Source: an uncultured bacterium
Lineage (GTDB): Bacteria > UBP6 > UBA1177 > JAKLFG01
Length of the DNA: 38,742 nucleotides
Reading direction: 5' to 3'
Assembly: GCA_937871295.1 (NCBI GenBank)
Contig: CALMRE010000254.1
Span: forward strand, 1-38,742
Shown here: positions 7,844 to 17,689 of the stretch, in pieces
How positions within the stretch are numbered: the first letter of the stretch is position 1
How the letters are laid out: each line of letters starts with the position of its first letter
Program-made: the position numbers and the translations under genes
Notes under the pieces: generated by a model
The model's input: the letters and a program-made list of their open reading frames with translations, nothing else
Databases searched by the model: none
Told to the model about the DNA's origin: nothing

Positions 7844-9229
7844 GTGAAAAGGCTTTTGATCGTCGGGCTGTGTGTACTCTTCACCTTACCGCTATTCGGG
7901 AAGAAGATCCTTCTCATGGAGCCGATCATCAAGGATGTCGGCAGCGAAAGCAAGATATCCAAAGAGATAGAAAAGGTCTTCAAGAAGAAATACGACTATG
8001 TTTCCCACAAGGATGTAAAGTCGAAGTTGCTGGACAAACTCAAAAAATGCGGCAGCAAAACCGATTGCTGGTACGAAGAAGCGGGCGACGCCGACTTCGA
8101 CTACGCGGCGCTGTTCCTCATCAAGGAAGATGACGACGAGGTGCTCGTCCGTCTTCTGGTCATCGATATCGACGGCGAGTCGAGTGTCGCCGATGAGAAA
8201 AAGTCGTTCGGATCGGTGGACGATCTGTCGGCCGGATCCCTGTATAAGAAACTGGTGAAGAGCGCTTTCGCTCCCATCGCCAAGAAGATAACAAAGAGCG
8301 GCGGCGGCGGCGACGACGACGACGACGACAGCGGCGACGACGAGGACAGCGGTATGTCCAAGCGTGAGATCGAACGGAAGAAACGCGAAGCGGAACTCGC
8401 CCGCAAGGAGCGTGAAGCCGAAGAGCGGCGCGAACGTCTGGCCGAAGAAAAGCGTCAGCGCGAGGAGGAACTCGAGCGGAAACGCGAAGAGGCCGAGCGG
8501 AAACGCCGTCTGGCCGAGGAAAAGAAACGTGAACAGGAAGAGCGCGAACGGGCCCGGCTCGAAGAGGAGCGCGAGCGCCGCGAGAAGGAGCGCGAAGAGA
8601 CCAACGCGCGTAAACGCGACCAACTTGAGAAGAATCAGGGGAAACTGGAAAAGGCCCGCGAACTCGTCCTGAAGATGTGTTCTCAAGGGAAATATAACGA
8701 GGCGATACAGGCCATCGTCAAGGTCAGCCAGCTCAAATGCGAGTGCGAGGAGGACGCCAAGGTCCTTGCGCTTAAGAGCCAGCTCTTGAACTTCAATAAG
8801 GTGCGCGACAAGATACTCGAGGGGGTCAACCTCCTCAACTACAGCCTTATTCTCGACAACCTCGAGGCGGCAAAGGCGCTCGATACCGAGATCGTCCCGG
8901 GCGGCACCGAGTTCTCCCAGCGGATCGACAGCATCTACGCGATCGGTTATTACGCCAAGGCGCTCGACATGGAGAAGAAGGACAACTATGTCGTCGCCAA
9001 CGAGAATTACGAGAAATGTCTCCAGAAGGATCCCGACAAGAAAGAGTGCAAGCAGTGGAACGACGACAAGGATAAAACCGTCAAGAAACTCTTCGACAAG
9101 GCGAAGGTCATGAAGAACTTCAACCCGACCAAGGCGAAGGATCTCTTCCGCTCCATCCTGAAACTGGTCACCGCCGAGCACGAATTCTACAAGCAGGCCG
9201 AGGTCGAACTCAAGTCGATGGAATACTAA
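7844..9229 (+). CDS. Exported protein with poly-Asp linker, long charged ER/K helix and C-terminal helical (TPR-like) domain
   Basis: RBS AGGAGG before the start; signal peptide MKRLLIVGLCVLFTLPLFG; GGGGDDDDDDSGDDEDSG, then about 100 residues of E/K/R-rich sequence. Confidence 0.85.
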   Translation: MKRLLIVGLCVLFTLPLFGKKILLMEPIIKDVGSESKISKEIEKVFKKKYDYVSHKDVKSKLLDKLKKCGSKTDCWYEEAGDADFDYAALFLIKEDDDEVLVRLLVIDIDGESSVADEKKSFGSVDDLSAGSLYKKLVKSAFAPIAKKITKSGGGGDDDDDDSGDDEDSGMSKREIERKKREAELARKEREAEERRERLAEEKRQREEELERKREEAERKRRLAEEKKREQEERERARLEEERERREKEREETNARKRDQLEKNQGKLEKARELVLKMCSQGKYNEAIQAIVKVSQLKCECEEDAKVLALKSQLLNFNKVRDKILEGVNLLNYSLILDNLEAAKALDTEIVPGGTEFSQRIDSIYAIGYYAKALDMEKKDNYVVANENYEKCLQKDPDKKECKQWNDDKDKTVKKLFDKAKVMKNFNPTKAKDLFRSILKLVTAEHEFYKQAEVELKSMEY

Positions 9230-9240
9230 GAAGCGCTCTT

Positions 9241-10188
9241 GTGCTTCTGAAACTCCCCCGCCACCTTCTTTTTTTGTTTCCCTCCGTGATGGCTCTTGTT
9301 TCCTGCGGCAACGAAACGACGCTCTGTGAAGGGGACGATTGCGCCGCGCTGACCCAATCGGCTCTTTTCGTGCGCCTTGAAAACGGCAACGACCGGCCGC
9401 ACTGGCATCGTTTCACCGGTTCCGGCCTGACCGCGCTGGAGGGCATGTATCCCGGATCGACACCGCTCGCCTATCATGCGGGGCTTGATCTGCTGGCGGC
9501 CAAATCGCTGTCGGGCGACGGGATGCGGCTCACGCTGTATCGCGGCGGCGGCGGGGTACTCACAGAGGAGACGACCCGCAATCAAGCGAACACCGACGAG
9601 ATGAGCGCCTTGTGCATGACCGGCGACGGCCACCTCTGGCTGCTGCACCGCGGCCGGTATGACGAGGAGGACCCGCGGGCCGGCCGGTATATCTTGAGCC
9701 GCGGATCCACGGCGCTCAAAGAGTGGGACAATTTCTTCCTCACCGGCGACAGCGAGGAAGATACCCTCTACGGCAGCGTCATCGAAAAGCCGGTCCATCT
9801 CTTCTGCGGCGAGGACGGCCGCGAGGTTTTCCTTACGACCTTTCTCTATTCGGGAGAAACGGAACGGAGCCTTCTGCGCCTGCCGCGCCTCTCGCTTCTG
9901 CAGGTGTATCTCTACCGGTTCGACCCTGCCGAGCGGCTTTTGCAGCCTGTCGCCGGTTTCACGCCGCGCGGCAACGGACCGGTGCGGGCCCACTACGACA
10001 GCCGTTCCGGCCGGTTCGCGGTATTCCAGAACGGACGGCTCTCTCTGCAGAAGGGACTCGGTTTCCCGGAAGAGCGCGAATATCCGGAAAGCAGCGAGGC
10101 GCTTTTCTCACAGGAGGGGGGACCGTTCAGACTTTTTCTTATCAGCAAGGACCGCCGCGGTATCCGGGGCCGGATCGAACGCCCGTAG
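9241..10188 (+). CDS. Hypothetical lipoprotein
   Basis: 315 aa; signal peptide with lipobox-like ALVSC; begins 12 nt after the upstream stop codon. Exact start uncertain. Confidence 0.7.
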   Translation: MLLKLPRHLLFLFPSVMALVSCGNETTLCEGDDCAALTQSALFVRLENGNDRPHWHRFTGSGLTALEGMYPGSTPLAYHAGLDLLAAKSLSGDGMRLTLYRGGGGVLTEETTRNQANTDEMSALCMTGDGHLWLLHRGRYDEEDPRAGRYILSRGSTALKEWDNFFLTGDSEEDTLYGSVIEKPVHLFCGEDGREVFLTTFLYSGETERSLLRLPRLSLLQVYLYRFDPAERLLQPVAGFTPRGNGPVRAHYDSRSGRFAVFQNGRLSLQKGLGFPEEREYPESSEALFSQEGGPFRLFLISKDRRGIRGRIERP

Positions 10189-10193
10189 GAACG

Positions 10194-11423
10194 CTACTTC
10201 GCGGTGTAAAGTTCGATTATCTTCAGGATGACCGCGGTCGCCTTCTCCATCGACTCGACCACCACATACTCAAGCTTGCCGTGGAAGTTGTGGCCGCCGG
10301 CAAAGATGTTCGGGCAAGGCAATCCCATGTAGGAGAGCCGCGAACCGTCGGTGCCGCCGCGTATCGGTATCACATGCGGTTCGACGCCGCACAGTTCCAT
10401 CGCCTTCTTGGCCGTCTCGACGATATGGAATACCGGTTCGACCTTCTCGCGCATATTGAAATACTGATCCTTGAGTTCGAGCGTGACGGTGCCGGCGCCG
10501 TATTTCTTGTTGATGAACTCGACGGCGCGGGTGATGAACTCCTTCTTCTTGCCGATCTTGGCTCGGTCGTGGTCACGGATGATGTATTTCATCGTCGCCT
10601 TTTCGACCGATCCGTCGAACTTCATGATGTGGTAGAACCCTTCGTAGCCGACGGTGAACTCGGGCCGCTGATCGACCGGCAGGAGATCGTTGAGTTCCAT
10701 GCCGATGAGGATGGCGTTCTTCATCCGGTCCTTCGCGTAGCCGGGATGGATGTTGCGTCCCTGAATGGTGATGCTCGCCATCGTCGCGTTGAAGTTCTCA
10801 TACTCGAGTTCCCCCACCGCGCCTCCGTCCATCGTGTAGGCGAAATCGGCGCCGAACTTCTTGACATCGAAATTGTCGACGCCGCGGCCGACCTCTTCGT
10901 CGGGGGTGAAGCCGATCTTTATCGGGCCGTGCTTCACTTCGGGATGCTTGACGAGATATTCGACCGCCGTCATGATCTCGGCGATGCCCGCCTTGTCGTC
11001 GGCGCCCAGCAGGGTCGATCCGTCGGTGGTGATGAGCGTCTGCCCCTTGTACTGCTTTATCTCGGGAAAGTCGGCGGTCGTGATGACGATGTTCTTCTTT
11101 TTGTCGAGGACCACATCCTTCCCGTCGTAGTTCTTGATGATGCGCGGCTTGATGTTGACGCCCGGCATATCGGGACTGGTGTCCATGTGGGCGATGAAGC
11201 CGAGGGCCGGGACCTTCTTCTTGATGTTCGACGGCAGTTCGGCCATCACATAGCCGTACTTGTCGAGCGACACATTCTTGAGCCCGAGCGCCTTCAACTC
11301 CTTCACCAGAAGTTTGGCGAGGTCGAGCTGTTTGGCCGATGACGGCGAACTCTCCGAACTTTCATCCGACTGGGTGTCGATAGCGACATAGCGCAGGAAC
11401 TTCTCGGTAACGCCCTGATGCAT
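10194..11423 (-). CDS. pepT: Peptidase T (tripeptide aminopeptidase, M20 family)
   Basis: [23 protein letters not shown]...; [86 protein letters not shown]. Confidence 0.96.
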   Translation of the reverse strand: MHQGVTEKFLRYVAIDTQSDESSESSPSSAKQLDLAKLLVKELKALGLKNVSLDKYGYVMAELPSNIKKKVPALGFIAHMDTSPDMPGVNIKPRIIKNYDGKDVVLDKKKNIVITTADFPEIKQYKGQTLITTDGSTLLGADDKAGIAEIMTAVEYLVKHPEVKHGPIKIGFTPDEEVGRGVDNFDVKKFGADFAYTMDGGAVGELEYENFNATMASITIQGRNIHPGYAKDRMKNAILIGMELNDLLPVDQRPEFTVGYEGFYHIMKFDGSVEKATMKYIIRDHDRAKIGKKKEFITRAVEFINKKYGAGTVTLELKDQYFNMREKVEPVFHIVETAKKAMELCGVEPHVIPIRGGTDGSRLSYMGLPCPNIFAGGHNFHGKLEYVVVESMEKATAVILKIIELYTAK

Positions 11424-11460
11424 GGTGGCCTCCGTTGCGGTTGTTCTCGTTGCCGCCCCT

Positions 11461-11489
11461 ACACTAACAAAGCACCGCGTCGAAGTCAA
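11461..11489 (-). promoter_or_regulatory. Putative sigma70 promoter for pepT
   Basis: Minus strand TTGACT (11489-11484), 17 nt, TAGTGT (11466-11461). Confidence 0.45.
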
Positions 11490-11516
11490 GAAGGCGCTGC
11501 TGTTGATCGCTGTTGA

Positions 11517-13268
11517 CTAAAGTATCAGCGAACAGCCGCCTGATCCCTCTTCATAGAGCGCCGGCGCCGCGTCGTCGGGAGCGGCGGCCTGCTCATCAAG
11601 CGCGATCCCGTCGTCCGGGACGGCGCCGTCATCCTGAGAAGTCTCGTCGGACGCAACGCCGGTATCGTTCTGCGGATCGACGTCGAAAAAGGTATCGTCG
11701 GGTGCGCCGTCGTCGGGCTGAGGAGCGTCGTCTGAACCGCCCGATGTCACGCACAGGCCGTTATGGCATGTTTCGCCGGGGTCGCAGTCGTCGTCTATCG
11801 TGCATTCGGGACTCCCGCCGCAGAGTCCGCTTTTCGCGTTCTCCACCATCGCCCGCACATCGAGTAGCCCGGCGCCGTAGCAGGCGGCGGCATTGCCGTA
11901 GGGACAGGGCTGGAGCGCGCCCGCCGCCGCCGACAGTTTCACGCACTGGATCGCCTGCTGGGCGGTAAGATAGGGCGCCGCCGAAAGCATGAGCCCGACC
12001 GCACCCGCAACCACCGGCGAAGCGGCCGAGGTGCCGTTGAAATATTTCGTGTAACTCAGATCGGGCAGATCGGGATAGCCGTTCTCGCTGTAGATGGGGT
12101 TGAAACCTTTATTGGCCGCGGTCGCATCGGTGGTCGTCAGACCGACGATGTCGCTTTCGTCGCCCCCCGCCGGCGCGGCGATATCGATCGCGACGCCCCA
12201 GTTGGAATAGTCGGTGATGGTCCCGTCCTTGCGCAGGGCGGAGACGGTGAGGATGTCGTCGGTGGCGAGCGTCGCATTGAGCGCGGTGTCGCAGTGTGAA
12301 TTGCCCGACGCCCAGACCATGACGGTGCCGAGGCCGCCGCGACCGTTCTGAAGACCGTAGGCGATCGCCTCGCTCATGAAGTTGTCGGCCGCCACCGCGA
12401 TGCAGTTCCCGGAACTGTCGGTGTCGGACGCGGCGCTCCACGAGTTGTTGACGACCCACGCCCCGTTGTCGACCGCCCATTTGAGCGCGTCCAGTTTGCG
12501 GTTGGCCGCCACCTGCCCGAGTTCGTTGCCGATGTATTTGATGGGCAACAGACCGCAGTTCCAACAGACGCCGGCCACCCCGATACCGTTGTCGCCGGTG
12601 GCGGCCGCCAGTCCCGAGACGGCGGTCCCGTGGGCCATGATGTAGGGGTTCGGTTCGAGAAGCGTTCCGTTCATATTGGGATCGACATAGGGTTCCGAGG
12701 GGACGAAACTCAGGCCGAGGAGCAGATGGCTCCAGAGATCGGGATGCTGGGTGTCGACCCCGCTGTCGACCACCGCGATGACCGAGGCGGGGTTCCCCGT
12801 TTCCAGTTCCCATGCCGCGTCCGACCGGATCATCGGATGGTGCCACTGTTCGACATAGAACGTGTCGTTCGGCGCGGTCGCGTGGAGGCGGGGTCGTTCC
12901 ATCCACACCGGCTGGGCCCACCGGACCAGCCCGCGCTCCACCAGTCGCCGCGACAGCGCGAACAGGTCGGTAGCCGCCGCCGGACGGGCCACGCCGTAGA
13001 CCGGCCAATCGGCGTGCGGGCGGATCATCGTAAGGCCGAACCGCGCCAGTTCTTTCTCCTGCGCCGCGACGCTCACCCCGTCAGGGAAGCGGATCGCCAC
13101 CTCGCCGGTCAGCGGCATCGCCGCGCCGCCCGCCACGGAGACCGCCGCCCGCGACGCTTCGACCCGCAGTTCCAGGCACCGTTCCGAACCGTGGAAATAG
13201 TAGCAGGCATCGGCGGCCTGAAGGATCGCGATGCTGAAAAAGAGAAAGAAAAAAGATACGGATCGCAT
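11517..13268 (-). CDS. Secreted subtilisin-like (S8) serine protease with Cys-rich module and acidic C-terminal tail ending GGCSLIL
   Basis: GAGGAGG RBS upstream of 13268; signal peptide; catalytic motifs VIAVVDSGVDTQHPD, HGTAVSGLAA, FNGTSAASPVVAGA; ECTIDDDCDPGETCHNGLCV; D/E/A/P-rich tail. Confidence 0.93.
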   Translation of the reverse strand: MRSVSFFFLFFSIAILQAADACYYFHGSERCLELRVEASRAAVSVAGGAAMPLTGEVAIRFPDGVSVAAQEKELARFGLTMIRPHADWPVYGVARPAAATDLFALSRRLVERGLVRWAQPVWMERPRLHATAPNDTFYVEQWHHPMIRSDAAWELETGNPASVIAVVDSGVDTQHPDLWSHLLLGLSFVPSEPYVDPNMNGTLLEPNPYIMAHGTAVSGLAAATGDNGIGVAGVCWNCGLLPIKYIGNELGQVAANRKLDALKWAVDNGAWVVNNSWSAASDTDSSGNCIAVAADNFMSEAIAYGLQNGRGGLGTVMVWASGNSHCDTALNATLATDDILTVSALRKDGTITDYSNWGVAIDIAAPAGGDESDIVGLTTTDATAANKGFNPIYSENGYPDLPDLSYTKYFNGTSAASPVVAGAVGLMLSAAPYLTAQQAIQCVKLSAAAGALQPCPYGNAAACYGAGLLDVRAMVENAKSGLCGGSPECTIDDDCDPGETCHNGLCVTSGGSDDAPQPDDGAPDDTFFDVDPQNDTGVASDETSQDDGAVPDDGIALDEQAAAPDDAAPALYEEGSGGCSLIL

Positions 13269-13367
13269 AGGACCTCCTCGGTCTGTTTTCCGGCAACGCA
13301 TCCCGGCGTCTTATCTCTGACCGACGAACGGGAAAAAAAGTTCCGGTGGAAAGGGGGGAAACGGAGG

Positions 13368-15860
13368 TCAGATGAGGATAAGCGCGCAGGCGGCGTCTTC
13401 TTCTTTCGGTTCCGGCATCGTGAAGGGTTCGTCAGGCGTTTCGCCGTCGGGCAGGGGCTCCTCTTCCGCGACCTCGGCATCGGGTGCAACCCAATCGTAC
13501 GGAACACAACGACCCTCTTCATTGCAGTAGGCGTCGTCGGCGCCATCGATGCCGCCGATGCATTCGCCGTCGCCGCGGCACGGGCGGAAGCAGACCCCCT
13601 CTTTTCCCTGCCAGCGGACATGACATTTGTAATAGTCGGCCTCGGGACGGCAGTCGTCGTCGCCGGTGCAGGATCCGGCGCAGATATAGGCGCGGGAACG
13701 GGAACTGTAGATGCACTTGGCGTCGTCGGGGCAACCGTTGTCGTTCCACTGATCGCACTGCGTGAAACAGTAGCCCCCCGGCTTGGAGGTGTCGCAGTAG
13801 GCGCCCGAATGGATGCAGTCCTCCTCGCTCTGGCAGGGACCGCCCACCGGCGAGGGATCCATGCGGCAGCGCGACTCGATGTCGCAGTAATTCCCTTCGG
13901 GGCAGTCCTTGTCGGTATCGCAGTAGGGCAGACAGACGCCGTAGATATCGTCGGTGCAGTAATAGCCTTCGCGGTCGCAGGGGGAAAGCGCTCCGCATTC
14001 GCGCAGGCAGACCAGTACCCCCTGATCGACCGTGAGGTACGAACCGTCGGGACAGGGCTCCGCCTCGGGCCACAACAGACAGTAATTGTTCGGCATCGTG
14101 TAGCCCATGACCTCTCCGACGCAGGCCACCTGTTCGGGCAGAAAATCCGGCATCAGGCAGTCGGCATCGTCCGTGCAGGCATGCCCCACCGTGAATTCCC
14201 CCTTCAACCCCTCGTCGACCCAGCCGTCGCAGTCGTCGTCCAGTCCGTTGAGTGTCTCTTCCCCGACCAACAGCGGGTCGCACATCGGGTAGCCGAGCGC
14301 CAGACGCGCCGCCTTGTGGAGATTGACCCGGCCGTGGCCGAATTTCGGCGAGAAGCCCGCCTCATTCCAGAACCCGGTCTCGGGATGTATCTTGTCGGCG
14401 CTCGTGTAGAGGATATTCACCGCCTCCTCGAGCGTGAGTTCGGGATTGAGCGAGAAGATGAAACCCATCGCGCCGGTGGCGAAAGGGGCCGCCGCCGAGG
14501 TGCCGCTGAAGGTGGCGGTCCAGTCGTCGCCCAGTCTGCCCGCGCCGGGGATGTGGGTCGTCGCGATGCCGATGACCGGATAGGAAGAGAGCGACGGCGT
14601 ACTGATCCCTAACTCCATTCCCCAGTTCGAGTAGTCGATGTGGGTGTCCCACGCCGAGGTGGCGCCGACGATGATGAGCCGGTGGGAGACCGGCACCCCG
14701 TCGCGTTCGAATTCAAAGATATGCTGGAACATACCGTCATAGTGGGCGTTGACCCCGTCGTTGCCCGAGGCGTAGAGTATCGCGCCCCCCTTGCCGTTGC
14801 GGCCGTTCTTCATGAAATGGGCGTGCGACTCCTCGACGCCGGGCATCATCGGCACTTCGCCGTATTCTGAGGTGACGCCGAAACTGCAGTTGACCGCGAC
14901 GATCGCGGGATCGGCCACCAGCCGGTCGTAGGTCTTGAGATACATCTCTTCGCTGATGGCGCTCCCCTCGACCCCTTCGAGCGCAAGCACCGGATAGATA
15001 CCGCACCACGGACAGACGCCGGTAACGCCGATATCGTTCGATTCGGCCGCCGATATGCCGGCGCAGTCGGTGCCGTGCGCGTAGGTCGCCAGCGCGTAGC
15101 CGGTGGTCCCGTCGGGGATATGCGGATCGCCGCCGTCGACATCGCGGATGGCGTCGTAGCCTGGATCCATCTTGCCGCCGTCGCCGACGAGGTCGGGATG
15201 GGTCGTCACGACGCCCGAATCCATGATCGCCACTTTGGTCGCGTACTTCGCCGGCTCGAACTGTACTTTCATCAGGAAGCGCAGGGCATCCTCGAAGCGG
15301 ATATCGGCGCGTGCGAGCGTTTCGACCGGATCACCGTAGGCGTCGATGTAGGCACCGCGGTTATGGAGCGCCCACTGATATTCCGCGTAGAACTCGTCCT
15401 GCGGCAGGGCAAGCCGCGGACGAACCTCTCGCACGAGGTTCGGGAAGGCCCATCCGCGTCGCGCTTCGGTGATGCGCCGTGCCGTTTCGACCGCATCCCC
15501 CGCGACGGTGAATTTGTATAGGTTGTAGCCGGGCAGTATCTCGGCGAGCGTCAGACCGAAATCGCGCGCAAGCACGGCGATGTCGCCCGTTCCCCGCCAG
15601 AAAAGTTCGGCCCGCGCGATGAGGTAGGCCGCGCCGTAGCGGTAGACCGGCAGGCCGCCGTCCCGCGCCAGCAGCGTGTAGCGGTCGGCGCCGGCATTCC
15701 AACGCCCGACGACCGGCTCATCGTTCGCAACCCCGCCCAGCACCACCGACATACCCTCGACGCGCTCCAGTGCGGTCGCCCTGCCGTCGGCATGGTAGAC
15801 CGGCGCGGCGGAAAGCGAGAAAGCCGCCGCAGAGAGCAGGCACAACAGGAACATTCTCAT
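13368..15860 (-). CDS. Secreted subtilisin-like (S8) serine protease with MopE-type motif and multiple Cys-rich modules, ending AACALILI
   Basis: Signal peptide; VAIMDSGVVTTHPDL, YAHGTDCAGISA, FSGTSAAAPFATGAM; NGLDDDCDGWVDEG; repeated C-x(n)-DC...YCD...C modules. Confidence 0.93.
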   Translation of the reverse strand: MRMFLLCLLSAAAFSLSAAPVYHADGRATALERVEGMSVVLGGVANDEPVVGRWNAGADRYTLLARDGGLPVYRYGAAYLIARAELFWRGTGDIAVLARDFGLTLAEILPGYNLYKFTVAGDAVETARRITEARRGWAFPNLVREVRPRLALPQDEFYAEYQWALHNRGAYIDAYGDPVETLARADIRFEDALRFLMKVQFEPAKYATKVAIMDSGVVTTHPDLVGDGGKMDPGYDAIRDVDGGDPHIPDGTTGYALATYAHGTDCAGISAAESNDIGVTGVCPWCGIYPVLALEGVEGSAISEEMYLKTYDRLVADPAIVAVNCSFGVTSEYGEVPMMPGVEESHAHFMKNGRNGKGGAILYASGNDGVNAHYDGMFQHIFEFERDGVPVSHRLIIVGATSAWDTHIDYSNWGMELGISTPSLSSYPVIGIATTHIPGAGRLGDDWTATFSGTSAAAPFATGAMGFIFSLNPELTLEEAVNILYTSADKIHPETGFWNEAGFSPKFGHGRVNLHKAARLALGYPMCDPLLVGEETLNGLDDDCDGWVDEGLKGEFTVGHACTDDADCLMPDFLPEQVACVGEVMGYTMPNNYCLLWPEAEPCPDGSYLTVDQGVLVCLRECGALSPCDREGYYCTDDIYGVCLPYCDTDKDCPEGNYCDIESRCRMDPSPVGGPCQSEEDCIHSGAYCDTSKPGGYCFTQCDQWNDNGCPDDAKCIYSSRSRAYICAGSCTGDDDCRPEADYYKCHVRWQGKEGVCFRPCRGDGECIGGIDGADDAYCNEEGRCVPYDWVAPDAEVAEEEPLPDGETPDEPFTMPEPKEEDAACALILI

Positions 15861-15889
15861 GAGACACCTCCGACCGTTGTATCGGGGTC

Positions 15890-15917
15890 ATTGTAGCGAG
15901 TCGCCGGATTTTTGCAA
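15890..15917 (-). promoter_or_regulatory. Putative promoter for the large subtilase gene
   Basis: Minus strand TTGCAA (15917-15912), 16 nt, TACAAT (15895-15890). Confidence 0.4.
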
Positions 15918-15921
15918 AGAG

Positions 15922-17601
15922 TTATTCGCCTTTGTATTCATCGGCGGTGACGGTCGCCTTTTTCCCGCTCCAGATGCCGATGTAACGAATACCGCCGTCG
16001 GAGTCGTTGGGCGCCTTGAACGAGCCGTCGATGCCGATCTGGAGCGCGCCGCCGCCGCGCAGGTAGAAATCGTTGCCGCCGGCCCCCGGCCAGTAGCGCC
16101 GCGCGATGCCGGAAAAACCGCTCTCCTTCTTGAAGCCGTACAGGCCGGTCGCCTCGTTGGCGACAAGAGCGATGCGGAAGTTGGTAAGCATCTTGGCGGT
16201 GTCGAGTTCGGGGTCGATGTACTTCTGAATGACCGCGTCATAGTCGCGGTCATCGTTATACTCGCTCTCGATGATTTCACGGTAGAGCGCGGTCCCCTGC
16301 CCCGAGTGGATGCGCAGGTACTGGTGGAACAGGTAGGTCAGCGCGTAGTTGCCGATGATGTCCTGACTGGTGTATTCCCAGTAGGTGACCGACATGCCGT
16401 TGGCGATCGAATCATTGGAATTGTAGGTGCTCTTGTAGTCGCTCTGGAAGCCGCCGTAGACATGTTCGCCGCTGGTGGACATCCCCTCCATGACCCACGT
16501 GTTCATCTGGGGGAGCTCCTCGACCAGTTCGTCGCGGTTGTTATGGACCAGATGGGTGAATTCGTGGGCGATGATCCCGACCGCATAGTCGCCCCACTGC
16601 GCCGTCATCTCCTCGATGTAGATCATGTCGGTCCTGTTCGAATCCTCGAAATCGTAGAGTTCGTAGGAACTGAAATAGCCCCCCGCATTACCGCCCGCGT
16701 CGAGGAAGAAGATCGTGATCTTGCCGTTCTGATCGACATCGGAGGCCTCGTAGAAGGTCTCGGTGATGAGACCGTAAATGGTGTTGTCGAACTCCTTGCC
16801 GATATCCTGCGCGGCGTAGGTGGAGACACGCACCGGGAGTTGGGCCCACATGATGCACTTTTCGCCGACATACACCGCCTCGGCCTCGCTCTCATAACGG
16901 TCGCCGGTATTGAAATTATAGGCCCAGAAGTATTTACGGTCGCCGACCACCGGGTCCGGTTCCGGCTCGATGAAACGGTTCACGCCCAGCCGCCGGTCGG
17001 GTGTCGCGTGGGCCGGCAGCGGGATGACGCGGTCACGGAACGCCGGTCGTGTCGGCGGCTCTTCGACGCTCGCCGTAGCGGGCACGCTCTTCATCAGGAG
17101 CGTTTCGGGCATCGTACCGATGAAGGCCTGATTGTTCCCGTCGGCATCCTCGTTGACGATAAGCAGCAGGTCGCCGTTATATGTGGACCCTTCGAAATCG
17201 TACTTCGGTACGCAGAGTTTGTCGTCGCTGGTGGGGACATAGCCGTTGGCGCAGGTGCAGACATAGGCCCCTTCGGTATTCTCGCACGATGCATAGGAGG
17301 CATCGCCGCATATCCCCGGCTCATCGGCGCATTCGTCGGTATCGACGCAGTCGGACATATCCCAGCCGGAGCAGTCCTCGTAGCAGGTCGCGGTGCCGCT
17401 GTAGCCGACCGTCACCTCGGTGCAGTCGGCCGTGTCGCCCGGCTCGCAGACCTCATCTTCCGCGACCGTACCGTCTCCGCAGGCGGCAACGACGGTGTCG
17501 GTATCGGCAACGGCGGTATCATCGGGCATTTTGGTCTGTGCCGCATCGTCGCAGGCGATGAAAGCGCCGATCATCAGGAACATCAGAAACACTCTTTGCA
17601 T
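15922..17601 (-). CDS. Lipoprotein zinc metallopeptidase (HExxH, hyicolysin/M30- or M6-like) with Cys-rich repeat and calcium-binding EGF-like module
   Basis: Lipobox-like MIGAFIAC; CGDGTVAEDEVCEPGD (Myxococcus Cys-rich repeat style); DTDECADEPGICGDASYASCENTEGAYVCTC (cbEGF); IIAHEFTHLVHNNRDE...WVMEGMST. Confidence 0.85.
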   Translation of the reverse strand: MQRVFLMFLMIGAFIACDDAAQTKMPDDTAVADTDTVVAACGDGTVAEDEVCEPGDTADCTEVTVGYSGTATCYEDCSGWDMSDCVDTDECADEPGICGDASYASCENTEGAYVCTCANGYVPTSDDKLCVPKYDFEGSTYNGDLLLIVNEDADGNNQAFIGTMPETLLMKSVPATASVEEPPTRPAFRDRVIPLPAHATPDRRLGVNRFIEPEPDPVVGDRKYFWAYNFNTGDRYESEAEAVYVGEKCIMWAQLPVRVSTYAAQDIGKEFDNTIYGLITETFYEASDVDQNGKITIFFLDAGGNAGGYFSSYELYDFEDSNRTDMIYIEEMTAQWGDYAVGIIAHEFTHLVHNNRDELVEELPQMNTWVMEGMSTSGEHVYGGFQSDYKSTYNSNDSIANGMSVTYWEYTSQDIIGNYALTYLFHQYLRIHSGQGTALYREIIESEYNDDRDYDAVIQKYIDPELDTAKMLTNFRIALVANEATGLYGFKKESGFSGIARRYWPGAGGNDFYLRGGGALQIGIDGSFKAPNDSDGGIRYIGIWSGKKATVTADEYKGE

Positions 17602-17689
17602 GGGATCCTCCGTTTATCCAAACCTCTCACCTATGCTACCAGCAAAAGGCTCGCCGCGCTTTTTTGCTAAACGATAACAGCATGTTGAT

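Noticed and set aside
8312-8350. (GAC)n-like tract as a phase-variation microsatellite
   Set aside because: Trinucleotide repeats would change Asp number without shifting frame, so on/off phase variation is not expected.
7892-9181. 429-aa minus-strand Leu/Phe-rich ORF resembling a membrane protein
   Set aside because: Reverse complement of the Glu/Lys/Arg-rich helix gene gives Leu/Phe-rich translation; the plus strand has an RBS and signal peptide.
12630-14612. 660-aa plus-strand ORF
   Set aside because: Antisense to two well-supported subtilase genes; no plausible domains.
17641-17668. Inverted repeat AGCAAAA...TTTTGCT downstream of mutS2 as a terminator
   Set aside because: Only the outer 7 bp pair well, the interior does not extend, and there is no clear U-tract after the stem.
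15859-17670. 603-aa plus-strand ORF
   Set aside because: Antisense to the HExxH metallopeptidase; shadow ORF.
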